Of a stretch of DNA of 64,000 nt, positions 1 through 7,667 are shown in pieces; position 1 is the first letter of the stretch, and the number at the start of each line of letters is the position of its first letter. The DNA comes from Ruegeria atlantica (GTDB lineage: Bacteria; Pseudomonadota; Alphaproteobacteria; Rhodobacterales; Rhodobacteraceae). The notes beneath the pieces were generated by a model. It saw nothing but the letters and a program-made list of their open reading frames with translations, was not told the DNA's origin and made no database searches. A program made the translations under genes and the position numbers. Location: contig NZ_WQBE01000004.1 of the NCBI RefSeq assembly GCF_013032005.1, forward strand, positions 1 to 64,000. Reading direction: 5' to 3'.

Positions 1-859
1 CAATGACCGAGCCCGGCTTCATCGCCTCGACCATATCCTTGGTCCAAAGCTCGGGCGCTTCGCGGTTGGGGATCAGCGCCGTGGTGATGACGATGTCCAT
101 CTCCGGGGCCAGTTCACGGAACTTGGCCAGCTGTGCCTCGCGGAACTCGTCCGACTGGACGCTGGCATAGCCGCCGGTGGCCGCGCCGTCCTGCTGGTCT
201 TCTTCAAAATCCAGATAGACGAACTCGGCGCCCATGGATTCGACCTGCTCGGCCACTTCCGGGCGCACGTCGAACGCGTAAGTGATCGCACCCAGCGAGG
301 TCGAGGTCCCGATCGCCGCCAGACCGGCAACACCAGCCCCCACGATCAGCACCTTCGCAGGCGGCACCTTACCGGCCGCCGTCACCTGGCCGGTGAAGAA
401 CCGGCCAAAGTTGTTGCCCGCCTCGATCACCGCGCGGTAACCGGCGATATTGGCCATCGACGACAGCGCATCCATTTTCTGCGCGCGGCTGATACGCGGC
501 ACCATCTCCATGGCGATGACGTTGGCGCCCTTGGCCTTAGCCGCTTCCATCCCTTCTTCGTTCCCTGCCGGGTTGAAGAACGAAATCAGCGTCTTACCCT
601 TAGTCAGACGCTTCAGCTCGGTTGCGTCGGGTTGACGAACCTTGGCAACAATGTCGGCCTCTTTCCACAGCGCAGCCGCCGTCTTGACGACCTCAACGCC
701 TGCAGCCTCATACGCCGCATCCGAAAAGCCCGCAGCAGCCCCAGCGCCTTTCTCAATCAGGCACTCATAGCCCAGTTTCTGCAACTGCACCGCAGAGTCC
801 GGCGTCATCGCAACCCGGTTCTCGCCCTCATATTTTTCCTTCGGTGTGCCTATCTTCAC
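1..859 (-). CDS. pntA: NAD(P) transhydrogenase subunit alpha, partial (3' end outside window)
   Basis: The minus-strand frame reads VKIGTPKEKYEGENRVAMTP at its start, then VGAGVAGLAAIGTSTSLGA, the NAD-binding glycine-rich motif of the alanine dehydrogenase/transhydrogenase alpha family. PntA is the peripheral, NAD(H)-binding part of the proton-pumping membrane enzyme that transfers hydride from NADH to NADP+. I chose the GTG at 859 because an AGGGGG ribosome-binding site lies about 7 bases upstream and the next residues match the family's usual N-terminus. About 286 residues are visible; the coding region continues past base 1. The regulatory region is 860-988, where an inverted repeat is present. 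Confidence 0.92.
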   Translation of the reverse strand, partial: MKIGTPKEKYEGENRVAMTPDSAVQLQKLGYECLIEKGAGAAAGFSDAAYEAAGVEVVKTAAALWKEADIVAKVRQPDATELKRLTKGKTLISFFNPAGNEEGMEAAKAKGANVIAMEMVPRISRAQKMDALSSMANIAGYRAVIEAGNNFGRFFTGQVTAAGKVPPAKVLIVGAGVAGLAAIGTSTSLGAITYAFDVRPEVAEQVESMGAEFVYLDFEEDQQDGAATGGYASVQSDEFREAQLAKFRELAPEMDIVITTALIPNREAPELWTKDMVEAMKPGSVI

Positions 860-927
860 TGGCAGTCCCCCTAGTTCTCACTCAAGCTGAGCGGGTGGTC
901 GGTATTCTTCGTTAAGCAAACATGTAT

Positions 928-950
928 CTTGCGCAACATTATTTCGCAAG
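928..950. promoter_or_regulatory. Inverted repeat CTTGCG-N11-CGCAAG upstream of pntA
   Basis: A perfect 6-bp inverted repeat (CTTGCG at 928-933, CGCAAG at 945-950) lies about 70-90 bases upstream of the pntA start. The left arm extends into the 8-bp palindrome TTGCGCAA (929-936). The position fits an operator or activator site for the pnt operon. No regulator is identified; this is inference from symmetry and location only. Confidence 0.3.
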
Positions 951-988
951 TGCAGCATTCACGATATGATATTATCGGTCTGTCCATC

Positions 989-1438
989 CTAAACCCACCG
1001 GCGGGTTTTACGTTCATAACGGGCAAAATCAGCGTGAAAAGTACGGCGCAGGCGGTCTTCTTCGGGCAGAATGAACCGGCGCTCAAGCACCCAGACGAAG
1101 ATTGGGATAAGGATCAGAGACAGCACCGCATCGAACCGTAAAACCAAACCAGCCAGAATCAGAACATCGCCAACATAGATCGGGTTGCGGCTGCGTTTAT
1201 AAATGCCTGACTGAACCAGCGCCGAAGGTGTTTCGTGCGGGATAACGGTTGTTTTGTGACGGCGAAACTCCATAATCGCCAATACGGCGAGCAGAATGCC
1301 GCCCCCGATCAGTAACCCACTTAACAAGTCAGTCAGTCCACCGTCCAGCGACAAGCCCAGGGGGAAATGACGCGCCTGCAGCCAGGCCAGAAAAGCGAAC
1401 CCAACAAGCCAGACGGGCGGTATGTCGATCCGGTGCAT
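989..1438 (-). CDS. Isoprenylcysteine carboxyl methyltransferase-family membrane protein
   Basis: About 149 residues with three to four hydrophobic segments and the family's C-terminal signature: GIYKRSRNPIYVGDVLILAG followed by RRFILPEEDRLRRTF and FARYERKTRRW. In ICMT/PEMT-like enzymes this part binds S-adenosylmethionine and the active site faces the membrane. The substrate in bacteria is usually unknown and cannot be told here. The ATG at 1438 is preferred because GGGGA lies about 6 bases upstream; ATGs at 1444 and 1462 are alternatives. The gene ends 130 bp before pntA, on the same strand. Confidence 0.75.
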   Translation of the reverse strand: MHRIDIPPVWLVGFAFLAWLQARHFPLGLSLDGGLTDLLSGLLIGGGILLAVLAIMEFRRHKTTVIPHETPSALVQSGIYKRSRNPIYVGDVLILAGLVLRFDAVLSLILIPIFVWVLERRFILPEEDRLRRTFHADFARYERKTRRWV

Positions 1439-1604
1439 GCGCATCCCCGCAACTGACAACATGCACAGGCATGTCGTTTCTGGCCGATGTCCTACCGCTT
1501 TCGAACCGAATTGGCAAAAGCTCAGGTTGTCGCATCAATGGACAGGCCGATACGGATCGGCTAGGCCGAAAGAAAGCAACACAACACAAAGTAGTGAGCC
1601 GCCC

Positions 1605-2798
1605 ATGACCGACTTTGCCGCGACCAAAGCCATGTTCGATCTGCCCGAGGATGTCATTTATCTGGACGGTAATTCGCTGGGTCCGTTGCCGCTGGCTGCC
1701 AGTGATCGTGTCAGTGACATGATGGTCAAGGAATGGGGCCAGATGCTGATCACCGGCTGGAACAAGGCCGGATGGATGGGTTTGCCGACCGGCCTGGGCG
1801 ACCGCATTGGCCGTCTGATCGGCGCGGAACCCGGGACGGTTGTGACCGGCGACACCCTGTCGATCAAAGTGTATCAGGCCGTGGCATCTGCGCTGGAACT
1901 GTGCCCGGACCGCAAGGTGGTCCTGTCGGATAACGGCAACTTCCCGTCTGATTTGTATATGGTGGACGGGCTGCTGCGCTCGCTGGGGCCGAATTATGAA
2001 CTACGCGTTGTCGCACCCGAGGACGTGGCCGCAAACATAACCGACGACGTTGCCGTGCTGATGCTTACTGAGGTGGACTATCGCAGCGGGCGCATACACG
2101 ACATGAAGGCGCTGACCGAACTGGCACATGCAAACGGGACGGTCACTGTCTGGGATCTGGCCCATTCCGCCGGAGCTATCCCAGTGGACCTGTCCGGCTG
2201 CAACGCCGATTTCGCGGTGGGCTGCACATATAAATACCTTAACGGGGGCCCCGGTGCGCCAGCCTTTATCTATGTCGCGCCACGCTTGGCAGATCGCGCC
2301 CGTCCGGCCTTGTCAGGTTGGCTGGGGCACGAGGCACCCTTCGCCTTCGACCTGGACTATCGCCCCGGCAGCGGGATCGAGAGGATGCGGGTCGGCACCC
2401 CTCCGATCCTTCAGATGACCGCCCTGTCCGCCGCGATGGACATCTGGGACATGGCGGACATGGCTGATGTGCGCGCCAAATCCATCGACTTGACCGAGTT
2501 GTTCATAGCCCGTGTCGAAGGCACCTGCCCTGAGTTGGAACTGGCCAGCCCACGTGATCCGCAGCAGCGCGGCAGTCAGGTCTCGTTTCGGTTTACTGAA
2601 GGTTACGCCGCCATGCAGGCTCTGATCGCGCGCGGCGTGATCGGAGATTTCCGCGCGCCGGATATCATGCGCTTCGGGTTCACGCCTTTGTATATCGACG
2701 CGAGGGACGTCGAGCGCGCTGTCGAAATCTTGGCTGACATTATGCAAAACCGTTTATGGGATGCACCGGAATTCAAAGTGCGGCAGCGGGTTACCTGA
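1605..2798 (+). CDS. kynU: Kynureninase
   Basis: A fold-type I PLP enzyme of 397 residues that hydrolyses L-kynurenine to anthranilate and alanine in cytosolic tryptophan degradation. Visible features are the N-terminal YLDGNSLGPLP, the central WDLAHSAGA (Asp and His that contact PLP), the cofactor lysine in CTYKYLNGGPGAPAF, and GSGIERMRVGTPPI near the C-terminus. The length is usual for the family. The start at 1605 is chosen because similarity begins there; the frame is open upstream to 1422 but those residues look non-coding. A hairpin-like repeat GCCGAT-ACGG-ATCGGC (1546-1561) lies 43 bp upstream. Its 3' end overlaps the 3' end of the convergent TetR gene by 8 bp. Confidence 0.93.
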   Translation: MTDFAATKAMFDLPEDVIYLDGNSLGPLPLAASDRVSDMMVKEWGQMLITGWNKAGWMGLPTGLGDRIGRLIGAEPGTVVTGDTLSIKVYQAVASALELCPDRKVVLSDNGNFPSDLYMVDGLLRSLGPNYELRVVAPEDVAANITDDVAVLMLTEVDYRSGRIHDMKALTELAHANGTVTVWDLAHSAGAIPVDLSGCNADFAVGCTYKYLNGGPGAPAFIYVAPRLADRARPALSGWLGHEAPFAFDLDYRPGSGIERMRVGTPPILQMTALSAAMDIWDMADMADVRAKSIDLTELFIARVEGTCPELELASPRDPQQRGSQVSFRFTEGYAAMQALIARGVIGDFRAPDIMRFGFTPLYIDARDVERAVEILADIMQNRLWDAPEFKVRQRVT

Positions 2799-3369
2799 CC
2801 TCAAGCCCCGCACCGATCAACGCCGCGATCTGCGCAACCTGCTGTTCATAGACCTCTGCACCTGCACCGATCAGCTTGAGTCCCTTAAGCGTGGCCGTAA
2901 TCGTCCGACCAGTCTCGGCCGCACCGGCCAGCAGGCGCACCCGCCCGGCCCGTTCTTGTAGTGTCAGCCAATCCGCGTATAGCCCTGACAGTTTAGCCTC
3001 ACCCTCCGCGATGATCTCGGCGGATAAGGATTTGGTGTTGTCCAGCATCTCAAGCCCATGAGGCGAGGCCAGTATCGCGGCCATCCCTGCCGTCTGCGCC
3101 TGAATCGCACTGGCTAGAACCTCGGACACTGAACCTGACGTTGCCAGCGCCTCGGCAACAGCCGCGCATTTTTCGACATAGTAGATCTCTGTCAGTTTAC
3201 TGACGATCGCCTCTTTGTTCTTGAAATGCAGATACAGCGCCGGCCGGGACATCCCCGCCCCCTGCGCAATGTCATCCATCGAGGTTTTTCGGTACCCATA
3301 AGCGGCAAAAGCCTGAAAAGCCGAGTTCAGGATGGTTTTTTGCCGTGAATCGTCAACTGCTTCCGTCAT
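2791..3369 (-). CDS. TetR/AcrR family transcriptional regulator
   Basis: 192 residues. The N-terminal helix-turn-helix is typical of TetR repressors: ILNSAFQAFAAYGYRKTSMD then IAQGAGMSRPALYLHFKNKE. The C-terminal ligand-binding half is alpha-helical and divergent, so the inducer is not predictable. The ATG at 3369 has AGAGG about 7 bases upstream; an upstream start at 3420 would extend into the operator region. It is divergent from the molybdenum hydroxylase genes, and the intergenic TGTCAATTGACA palindrome is its likely binding site. It probably represses both itself and the hydroxylase operon (inference). Confidence 0.88.
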   Translation of the reverse strand: MTEAVDDSRQKTILNSAFQAFAAYGYRKTSMDDIAQGAGMSRPALYLHFKNKEAIVSKLTEIYYVEKCAAVAEALATSGSVSEVLASAIQAQTAGMAAILASPHGLEMLDNTKSLSAEIIAEGEAKLSGLYADWLTLQERAGRVRLLAGAAETGRTITATLKGLKLIGAGAEVYEQQVAQIAALIGAGLEVR

Positions 3370-3379
3370 ACCAGAACCT

Positions 3380-3439
3380 CTGACATTTTTTGTATATTTT
3401 GTCAATTGACATACTGACACTTTGCGCTAAATATGTCAG
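3380..3439. promoter_or_regulatory. Divergent operator/promoter region with five TGTCA/TGACA half-sites
   Basis: Between the TetR gene and the hydroxylase operon lies the perfect 12-bp palindrome TGTCAATTGACA (3400-3411). Further TGACA or TGTCA copies are at 3381-3385, 3415-3419 and 3435-3439, giving five half-sites in 60 bp. The right arm contains TTGACA, a consensus -35 for the rightward operon, with a weak -10 (TAAATA) 16 bp downstream. A repressor bound to the palindrome would block this promoter. The symmetry is seen directly; the assignment to the adjacent TetR protein is inferred. Confidence 0.6.
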
Positions 3440-3468
3440 CAACCAGCCACAGCCAGATGAGGTGCGCC

Positions 3469-3933
3469 ATGGCGACCACACTGAAGATTAACGGTAAGCA
3501 ACATCAGGTTGACCTGCCCGATGACGTCCCCTTGCTTTGGGTCTTGCGCGATGAGGTCGGCCTGACCGGCACCAAATTCGGCTGCGGCGTGGCGGCCTGT
3601 GGTGCCTGCACGGTTCATATTGATGGCGAGGCTGTGCGCTCGTGCCAGGTGAGCCTGTCGGATGTTTGGGGCGATGTCACCACGATTGAAGGTATCGGGA
3701 CGCCGGGTACGATGGCGACAATCCAGCAAGCCTGGGTCGATCATCAGGTGGCGCAGTGCGGATATTGCCAGTCGGGCCAGATCATGCAGGCCGCTGCGTT
3801 GCTGGCTGAAAACCCTGCACCTTCGGACGCCGATATTGATGAGGCGATGCAGGGCAACCTGTGTCGTTGTGGCACCTACCCCCGTATTCGCGCTGCGATC
3901 CATGACGCGGCTGGCAAACTGAAGGAGGCGTAA
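3469..3933 (+). CDS. (2Fe-2S)-binding subunit of a molybdenum hydroxylase (IorA-like)
   Basis: 154 residues carrying both [2Fe-2S] clusters of the xanthine-dehydrogenase family small subunit. The plant-ferredoxin-type cluster is [20 protein letters not shown] plus a later Cys. The second cluster is CGYCQSGQ with [11 protein letters not shown] in the C-terminal helical domain. It passes electrons from the Mo centre of the next gene product to an acceptor. The ATG at 3469 follows AGGTG at the right distance; an ATG-less extension to 3433 is possible but unlikely. It lies three bases before the large subunit, so they form an operon. Isoquinoline 1-oxidoreductase and aldehyde dehydrogenase are the nearest described types; the substrate is unknown. 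Confidence 0.9.
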   Translation: MATTLKINGKQHQVDLPDDVPLLWVLRDEVGLTGTKFGCGVAACGACTVHIDGEAVRSCQVSLSDVWGDVTTIEGIGTPGTMATIQQAWVDHQVAQCGYCQSGQIMQAAALLAENPAPSDADIDEAMQGNLCRCGTYPRIRAAIHDAAGKLKEA

Positions 3934-3936
3934 CTC

Positions 3937-6177
3937 ATGGCTTCTGTTGGTAAAATCCTTCGCCGCACTTTCCTGATCGGCTCGGCCGCAATTGTCGGCG
4001 GCGTAGCATTCGGCGCCTATTATGTCAGCCGCCCCGCCGCGAACCCGCTAAAACCTGGCGAGGGTCAGGCGACGTTGAACCCGTTTGTCCTGATCGACCA
4101 AAACGGCGTAACCCTCTTTGCACCGCGCGCTGAAATGGGTCAGGGCGTCAAGACCACATGGGCCGCGCTGATTGCCGAGGAATTGGACGTGGATCTGAAC
4201 CAGATCACTGTGCTGCACGGTCCGGCGGCAGCGGCCTACTATAACTCTGCCATGCTGGGGGAAGGTTTGCCCAACAAGGGTTATGACATCTCGGACTTCC
4301 AGCACAATCTGGGCGAAGCGCTGGGTGTGCTTGGCAAAGCTCTTCACCTCCAGGTCACGGGTGGTTCGACATCGATGAAGGATGGGTTCGAGCGGATGCG
4401 TCAGGCCGGTGCCTCGGCCCGAGACACGCTCAAACGCGCTGCGGCCCTTCGTTTGGGTGTTGACCCGTCGGAACTGGGAACTGCCGCAGGGCATGTCATC
4501 GCGCCAAATGGCGACAAGATTGCCTATACCGACTTGGCCGTAGACGCCGCCGGACTTGAACCGGTCGAAGTGCCCCTTCGCGATCCGTCCGAATGGCGTT
4601 ATCTGGGCCAAACCCAGCCGCGTCTGGACATGGTCGAAAAGGCAACTGGTACCGCCGAGTTTGGCGTCGATGTTCGCCTGCCGGGGATGAAATTCGCGGC
4701 CGTGCGCATGAACCCCAAGCTGGGCGGCGCGATGAATGGTTTTGACGACAGCGCCGCGCAATCCATGCCGGGGGTCGAGAAAATCGTTGATCTGAGCACA
4801 GGTGTCGCCGTGATTGCCAACAACACGTGGCTCGCCAATCAAGCAGTCGAGGCCATCGACGTGGATTGGGGTGACGCCCCCTACCCGCCCGAGACGGATG
4901 GCATTTTCACCAAGATCGCCGAGGCGTTTGATGACTCGGCGAATTCGACAATGCGCGACGATGGCGATGTCAGCGTCACACCCGAAGGCGCAACCGAGAT
5001 TACCGCAGAATATCAAGTGCCCTATTTGGCCCATGCCACGATGGAGCCGATGAACGCCACCGCGCTGTATACCGGCGATGCGTTGGAGCTGTGGTGCGGC
5101 AATCAGGCCCCAACCCTGATCCGGTTCCGCGCGGCCAACACCGCTAGTCTGGACACCGAAGCGGTACAGATCCACACCACATATCTGGGTGGTGGGTTTG
5201 GTCGCCGGGGTGAACTGGATTTCGGCGAGATTGCCACCAAGGTTGCCATGGCCATGCCCGGCACCCCGGTTCAGACGACCTGGAGCCGCGAAGAAGATAT
5301 GCGCCACGACTATTACCGCCCCGGCGCCATTGCCCGGATGCGCGGGGCAGTGCAGGACGGCAAGGCAGTTCTGATTGACGGCAAAGTTTCGGCGCAATCC
5401 TGCACGCAGCAGGCCGTGACGAGATACACTGGCATGCCTGGTGCCGGCCCGGACAAGGTTCTGGTCGAAGGTTTTTTCAACCAGCCCTACGCGGTGCCGA
5501 ACTACCGCATGAGCGGCCACATCCCCAAACTTGACGTCCCCGTCGGGTTCTGGCGGTCGGTCGGCAACAGCCATAACGGCTTCTTCCACGAAACCTTTAT
5601 GGATGAGATGGCTTATGCCGCGGGCCGCGACCCGCTGGAATTCCGGTTGGAACTGATGAAGGGTGAACACGCCCCCTCGGCCGGTTGCCTCGAAGCAGTG
5701 CGCGAGATGTCCGGATGGACCGGGCAGACACCGGACGGCGTGGGGCGCGGCGTGGCGTTCACCTACAGTTTCGGTACTCCGGTCGCACAAGTGATCGAGG
5801 TGGTAGACGAAGACGGCACCATCCGCATCAACAAGGCGTGGATTGCCTGTGATATGGGGCTGGCTCTGGACCCCGAGAACGTCAAAGCGCAGATGTTCGG
5901 CGGCATGATGTATGGTCTGTCAGCAGCCTGCTACGGTGAGATCACCTTTGCCGAAGGTGAGGTCGAGCAATACAACTTCCCCGACTACGATGCGATCCGG
6001 ATGCATACTGCTCCGCAGGTTGAGGTGCGCGTGCTGGAAACCAACCGCCACATGGGTGGCGCGGGCGAACCCGGAACGCCGCCATCAATGCCGGCGCTTG
6101 GCAATGCGTTGTTTGATCTGACCGGAGAACGCGCCCGAAAGCTGCCTCTTAATCAGCAGTTTGATCTGTTGATTTGA
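3937..6177 (+). CDS. Molybdopterin-cytosine-dinucleotide large subunit of a hydroxylase (IorB-like), Tat-type N-terminus
   Basis: 746 residues. The N-terminus GKILRRTFLIGSAAIVGG has a twin-arginine and a hydrophobic stretch, so Tat export or membrane anchoring of the folded Mo enzyme is likely. Then come RAEMGQGVKTTWAALIAEEL, the Mo-pocket loop GGGFGRRGELDF, and the C-terminal GGAGEPGTPPSMPALGNAL containing the catalytic Glu of the family. This matches the two-subunit isoquinoline-1-oxidoreductase/aldehyde dehydrogenase type. No FAD subunit gene is adjacent, which in this family goes with a cytochrome acceptor. The substrate cannot be read from sequence. It is convergent with the next gene. 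Confidence 0.9.
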   Translation: MASVGKILRRTFLIGSAAIVGGVAFGAYYVSRPAANPLKPGEGQATLNPFVLIDQNGVTLFAPRAEMGQGVKTTWAALIAEELDVDLNQITVLHGPAAAAYYNSAMLGEGLPNKGYDISDFQHNLGEALGVLGKALHLQVTGGSTSMKDGFERMRQAGASARDTLKRAAALRLGVDPSELGTAAGHVIAPNGDKIAYTDLAVDAAGLEPVEVPLRDPSEWRYLGQTQPRLDMVEKATGTAEFGVDVRLPGMKFAAVRMNPKLGGAMNGFDDSAAQSMPGVEKIVDLSTGVAVIANNTWLANQAVEAIDVDWGDAPYPPETDGIFTKIAEAFDDSANSTMRDDGDVSVTPEGATEITAEYQVPYLAHATMEPMNATALYTGDALELWCGNQAPTLIRFRAANTASLDTEAVQIHTTYLGGGFGRRGELDFGEIATKVAMAMPGTPVQTTWSREEDMRHDYYRPGAIARMRGAVQDGKAVLIDGKVSAQSCTQQAVTRYTGMPGAGPDKVLVEGFFNQPYAVPNYRMSGHIPKLDVPVGFWRSVGNSHNGFFHETFMDEMAYAAGRDPLEFRLELMKGEHAPSAGCLEAVREMSGWTGQTPDGVGRGVAFTYSFGTPVAQVIEVVDEDGTIRINKAWIACDMGLALDPENVKAQMFGGMMYGLSAACYGEITFAEGEVEQYNFPDYDAIRMHTAPQVEVRVLETNRHMGGAGEPGTPPSMPALGNALFDLTGERARKLPLNQQFDLLI

Positions 6178-6216
6178 TTGCAATGCGCCGGTCCCCTTTG
6201 TGGATCAGCGCGACAT

Positions 6217-6996
6217 TCACGCCCGTTGCTGTACCAGACTGGCATCCGAACCGGTGGCCCATGCCCGTACGGCGGCACCGAATGCCTCGAACAAAGGTCG
6301 GGAAACGGGATCGTTCATTGCATCCCATTCAGGGTGCCATTGCACCGATAGAGTAAAGCCTGGCGCATCTTTGATATAGATCGCCTCGGGCGTACCATCA
6401 GGCGCGTGGCCGTCGATGACAACACGGTCACCGACCGTCTTGATACCCTGCCCGTGCAAAGTGTTGGTCATCACTTCGGGCGCGCCGAATAGTTGGTGGA
6501 ATACGCCACCTTCGTCCAGTGTCACCACATGTCGCAAGGCAAACTTCTCTTCCAAAGTCCCGTCCGGGGGCATGCGGTGGTTCATTCGACCCGGCAAATC
6601 GCGTATTTCAGGGTAGAGCGTGCCGCCCATGGCGACGTTGACCTCTTGAAACCCGCGACAAATGCCCATGAAGGGCTGACCACGCTCGACACAGGCGCGA
6701 ACCAAAGGCAAAGTGACCGCATCCCGCGCCCGGTCGAACTCACCATGCGCGTCAGTGGCATCCTCGCCGTATTCTTCAGGATGTACATTCGGGCGCCCAC
6801 CGGTCAGCAGGAACCCGTCGCAGACCTCAAGCAATTCCTCAACCGTGACAAAGCGCGGGTCGGATGGAATCAGCAGCGGCAGGCAATGCGAAACATTAGC
6901 CACGGCCTCAGAGTTCATCGTTCCACCCGCATGGGTAGGGTATTCATCGTTCATAAGGTAAGAGTTGCCGATGATACCGACGACAGGTCGAGACAT
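6217..6996 (-). CDS. Gamma-glutamyl-gamma-aminobutyrate hydrolase family protein (peptidase C26, PuuD-like)
   Basis: 259 residues of the class-I glutamine amidotransferase fold. The nucleophile elbow is PFMGICRGFQEVNVAMGGTL with catalytic Cys. The C-terminal QWHPEWD supplies the catalytic His and Glu. Enzymes of this group release glutamate from gamma-glutamyl amides such as gamma-glutamyl-GABA in putrescine degradation. No puu partner gene is adjacent, so the exact substrate is uncertain. The start at 6996 is chosen because AAGGA lies about 8 bases upstream and the conserved SRPVVGIIG begins there. Confidence 0.85.
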   Translation of the reverse strand: MSRPVVGIIGNSYLMNDEYPTHAGGTMNSEAVANVSHCLPLLIPSDPRFVTVEELLEVCDGFLLTGGRPNVHPEEYGEDATDAHGEFDRARDAVTLPLVRACVERGQPFMGICRGFQEVNVAMGGTLYPEIRDLPGRMNHRMPPDGTLEEKFALRHVVTLDEGGVFHQLFGAPEVMTNTLHGQGIKTVGDRVVIDGHAPDGTPEAIYIKDAPGFTLSVQWHPEWDAMNDPVSRPLFEAFGAAVRAWATGSDASLVQQRA

Positions 6997-7216
6997 TCCG
7001 CATTCCTTGCAGTTTCTGTAACTAACAGGGAAGCTATCCTCAGCAGATAGAACGTGCAACAGAACACGTCCTGCATGACGGCGCAAGGACGTGTTCAACT
7101 GCGCACAAAACGTTCGGGCTATACGGCAAATGTCGGAACAGAATTACAAATGATACCAAGTTTTTGAGAGTTTTTCCCTATTCTCTGGAAAAACCAGCAC
7201 CACAGGCTGATCGAAA

Positions 7217-7642
7217 TCAGGCTTCTCCGGTCAGGCCTGCCCCCTCGACCCCGGTCATACCCGCAACGACATCATTGTCCGATGTGTCGCCTGTCACACC
7301 AATGGCCCCGATCACCGCGCCCTTGCGATCACGCAGCAAAATTCCCCCCGGAACCGGCACAACCTGACCACCATAAACGCCGTTCACCGCATTCATGAAA
7401 TAAGCCTGAGCTTCGGCACGTTGCATTTGCGCAGTGCCCGCCATGCCCAGCATGACCGACCCATAAGCCTTACCATGCGCGATAGCGAAACGGCCGGGCG
7501 CTGCGCCATCTTCACGTTCAAACGCGATGACGTGCCCACCCGCATCCAAGACCACGACCGAGAGCGGCTTCAGCTCCATCTCGCGGCCTTTCTCAAGAGT
7601 TTTGCGAATGATCGTGCGGGCTTTGCGCAGAGAAATGGTCAT
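7217..7642 (-). CDS. GlcG/HbpS family heme-binding-like protein
   Basis: 141 residues matching the GlcG/HbpS fold: an N-terminal helix, VVVLDAGGHVIAFEREDGAAPG, then a Gly-rich region VPVPGGILLRDRKGAVIGA and GVTGDTSDNDVV. Some family members bind heme, and E. coli glcG lies in the glycolate operon, but its function is not established. Here it is 25 bp downstream of malate synthase G on the same strand, so it is probably co-transcribed and linked to glyoxylate metabolism. AGGA precedes the ATG by 6 bases. Confidence 0.82.
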   Translation of the reverse strand: MTISLRKARTIIRKTLEKGREMELKPLSVVVLDAGGHVIAFEREDGAAPGRFAIAHGKAYGSVMLGMAGTAQMQRAEAQAYFMNAVNGVYGGQVVPVPGGILLRDRKGAVIGAIGVTGDTSDNDVVAGMTGVEGAGLTGEA

Positions 7643-7667
7643 GGTGTGTCCTAACGTTTTTGCGAAG

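Noticed and set aside
4048..5790. Long open frame (580 codons) antisense to the molybdenum hydroxylase large subunit
   Set aside because: It mirrors a clearly conserved gene; its translation is rich in His, Arg and Gly with no family motif, as expected from high-GC codon bias on the other strand.
7170..7194. Inverted repeat GTTTTTCC/GGAAAAAC downstream of the GlcG-like gene
   Set aside because: The stem is AT-rich and no T-tract follows on the minus strand, so it does not qualify as a terminator.
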